The position numbers were made by a program, and so were the translations under genes. This document shows, piece after piece, positions 62,486-64,000 of a DNA stretch of 64,000 nucleotides. Source of the stretch: Argentina anserina. Its lineage: Eukaryota > Streptophyta > Magnoliopsida > Rosales > Rosaceae. Below the pieces are notes generated by a model. The model saw only the letters and a program-made list of their open reading frames with translations, was not told where the DNA came from and did no database searches. The stretch lies in assembly GCF_933775445.1 (NCBI RefSeq), contig NC_065874.1:8575001-8639000 (forward strand), given 5' to 3'. The first letter of the stretch is position 1; each line of letters begins with the position of its first letter.

Positions 62486-63874
62486 TTACACCTGATAAAG
62501 CATTCCCACTTCGATCAGTGAGGGGTGAGGAATCCCAAGAGCAATTGCTGGACGCCTGCAATTCCGTCTCAGAAAACCGTAGACAAAGTCAATTGCAAAC
62601 TTCTTCAGGAAAGGCGATATGGGACGCGCCATAACATAGATATTTCCAATCATGTAAACCACGCCAGCTTCCCTGGCCTCCTTAAGCGTGTTCACCTCTT
62701 GACACTCAACATTGCCATCCTTAATCTTGTTTCTCCACTGCTCAGGACTGGCAATGCTAACCTCATCTCCCACCGCAGAAGATAGACGGTTCGGTGGCTG
62801 CTCTCTGACTGCCATCTCTTTGCTATGGGCCTCCTGTTTCAGGAACTGTTCCACCTCTTCAACTAGTTGGGTTTCAAATTTGTAGCAATCTCTTACATCC
62901 TTGTATCCATACCTGAAATTACAACTTATAAGGATTTCATATATAAGTCAATAAAAAGAACTAAAAGGTAGAGCTTGAACCAAGAAAAACATTGCAGAAA
63001 ATACCTTACAATACACCGAAAAAGGAGCAATTCTGGTGGGCCGACCCGATTGACATGAAAACGCTCATGCACCGGAACTTTTGGAACCATCAAAGACTTG
63101 AGGGTCACAAATATGAGAGTATTATGGAATGCTGGGAAGTTTGTGACGAAATGTGCAAACATTGGTGGGAGAGCAGAGGCAACGCTAGAATAGACTAGGC
63201 AGATTCCAGGGACCCTTGAAATACCTATGCTTTGGCCAACGCTTAGAAGCCTATCCAAGGGCACCTTGTTCTCTAGCTCAAATGCATCTTTCTTTATAGT
63301 CCCATAATTCCATATAGACATCAAAGACACCATTATTAGAGCAAAGAGAAGGGGAAGCCAGCCTCCTTTATGTACTTTACTGAGGCATGCAGAAACATAG
63401 AGCAGCTCAGGAGATCCAAAGATCATGACGAACAAGAATGCCACAAGAATATTTTGCTTCCAAACAGTACTAATAATAAAAAACATCAAGCAGGTTGTGA
63501 TTAACATTACTGTCACTGCAGCAAGCCCTGTAAAAAGCAACATGATATTAATCTATTGCTTCAAAATTGCATGCAAGCATGCACACAAAAGCAAAGAGAT
63601 ACAGAGAGAGAGGACGAACCATATGCATTGCCTATCATGGCAGTGTCTCGAAATCCGATGACAACAGCAAGACACAATACCATCAAAATCCAGTTCACCT
63701 CAGAAATATAAATCTGCCCATGTATCTGATTTGATGTATGTTTTATCTTCACACGCGGGAAGCACCGTAGTCCCCTGCACTGACTGACTATTGAGAAGGT
63801 AGCTGAAATTATTGCTTGACTTCCCACCACAGAAGCAAGAGTAGCAATGATGAATACCGGCCAAAAGATAACCT
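62486..63874 (-). CDS. HAK/KUP/KT potassium transporter, C-terminal part (cut by the window edge)
   Basis: The last three exons are 63874-63620, 63527-63005 and 62912-62486, with GT-AG borders and consistent phase, giving about 400 residues. The full family length is about 780, so the N-terminal half lies to the right of the window. These proteins are K+/H+ symporters or K+ channels-like carriers of the plasma membrane or tonoplast. The visible parts are typical. First is [20 protein letters not shown], then [20 protein letters not shown] and [17 protein letters not shown]. These are followed by the [20 protein letters not shown] helix region, a [14 protein letters not shown] motif and a hydrophilic C-tail ending EVGMLYQV. 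The C-tail carries the [12 protein letters not shown] and [16 protein letters not shown] stretches common to the family. It resembles cluster I (HAK5-like, high-affinity uptake), but I cannot settle the cluster from this half. Confidence 0.93.
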
Positions 63875-64000
63875 CTGAATGGAAAAGATAAGATAAACAC
63901 AAAAAGATCAGATAAAAATCTATGGTATGCACGATAAATCAGACTTGTAAAAATTCAGAAACTAACTCAGGTCTTAGAATTGCACAGAAAATACAATCCA

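Overview
This is nuclear DNA from a flowering plant, most likely a eudicot. The genes are intron-rich with GT-AG junctions, spaced by long AT-rich intergenic DNA full of small non-autonomous transposons. Plant-specific families are present: SAUR, an LRR-malectin receptor kinase and a HAK/KUP potassium transporter. A Rosaceae source such as strawberry or rose is my guess from general sequence character; I could not test it.

Layout. Positions 1-31,370 are gene-poor. The only convincing gene is an intronless SAUR (8245-8712, minus). The rest is intergenic DNA with foldback elements or MITEs (about 3.95-4.33 kb and 12.89-13.41 kb), a miRNA-like hairpin (20.07-20.19 kb), a degenerate tandem array (22.5-22.93 kb), a retrotransposon-like block (24.27-27.62 kb) and a well-bounded non-autonomous Helitron (27,847-29,141).

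Positions 31,370-57,860 hold a segmental tandem duplication. Copy 1 (31,681-40,864) is a complete 24-exon LRR-malectin receptor kinase; my exon chain sums to 3,144 nt (1,047 aa) with no frame breaks. Copy 2 (43,026-48,229) keeps exon 1 and the exons for the distal malectin region, membrane segment and kinase. It has lost all LRR exons and the first malectin exon, exon 1 would splice out of frame to the next retained exon, and the catalytic HRD motif reads HTD. The lost part is replaced by repeats. About 310 bp upstream of the two start codons look identical.

In the 3' flank of copy 2 lies a 9.1-kb insertion (about 48,549-57,648) that the equivalent flank of copy 1 lacks. It has diverged terminal inverted repeats several hundred bases long. 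Between them are decayed, intron-retaining fragments of a beta-hexosaminidase gene (plus strand) and a SUMO gene (minus strand), a small three-exon ORF of unknown type and three copies of a ~503-bp tandem repeat. No transposase was seen. This looks like a gene-capturing non-autonomous element of the Pack-MULE kind and is the most unusual object in the window.

Positions 57,860-64,000 carry a gene for a small three-pass membrane protein (58,123-58,731, minus), a MITE-like element, a miniature LTR retrotransposon of TRIM type (60,198-61,716) and the last three exons of a HAK/KUP potassium transporter (minus) that runs off the right edge. The intact genes show no sign of a shared pathway; they are ordinary plant neighbours separated by mobile DNA.
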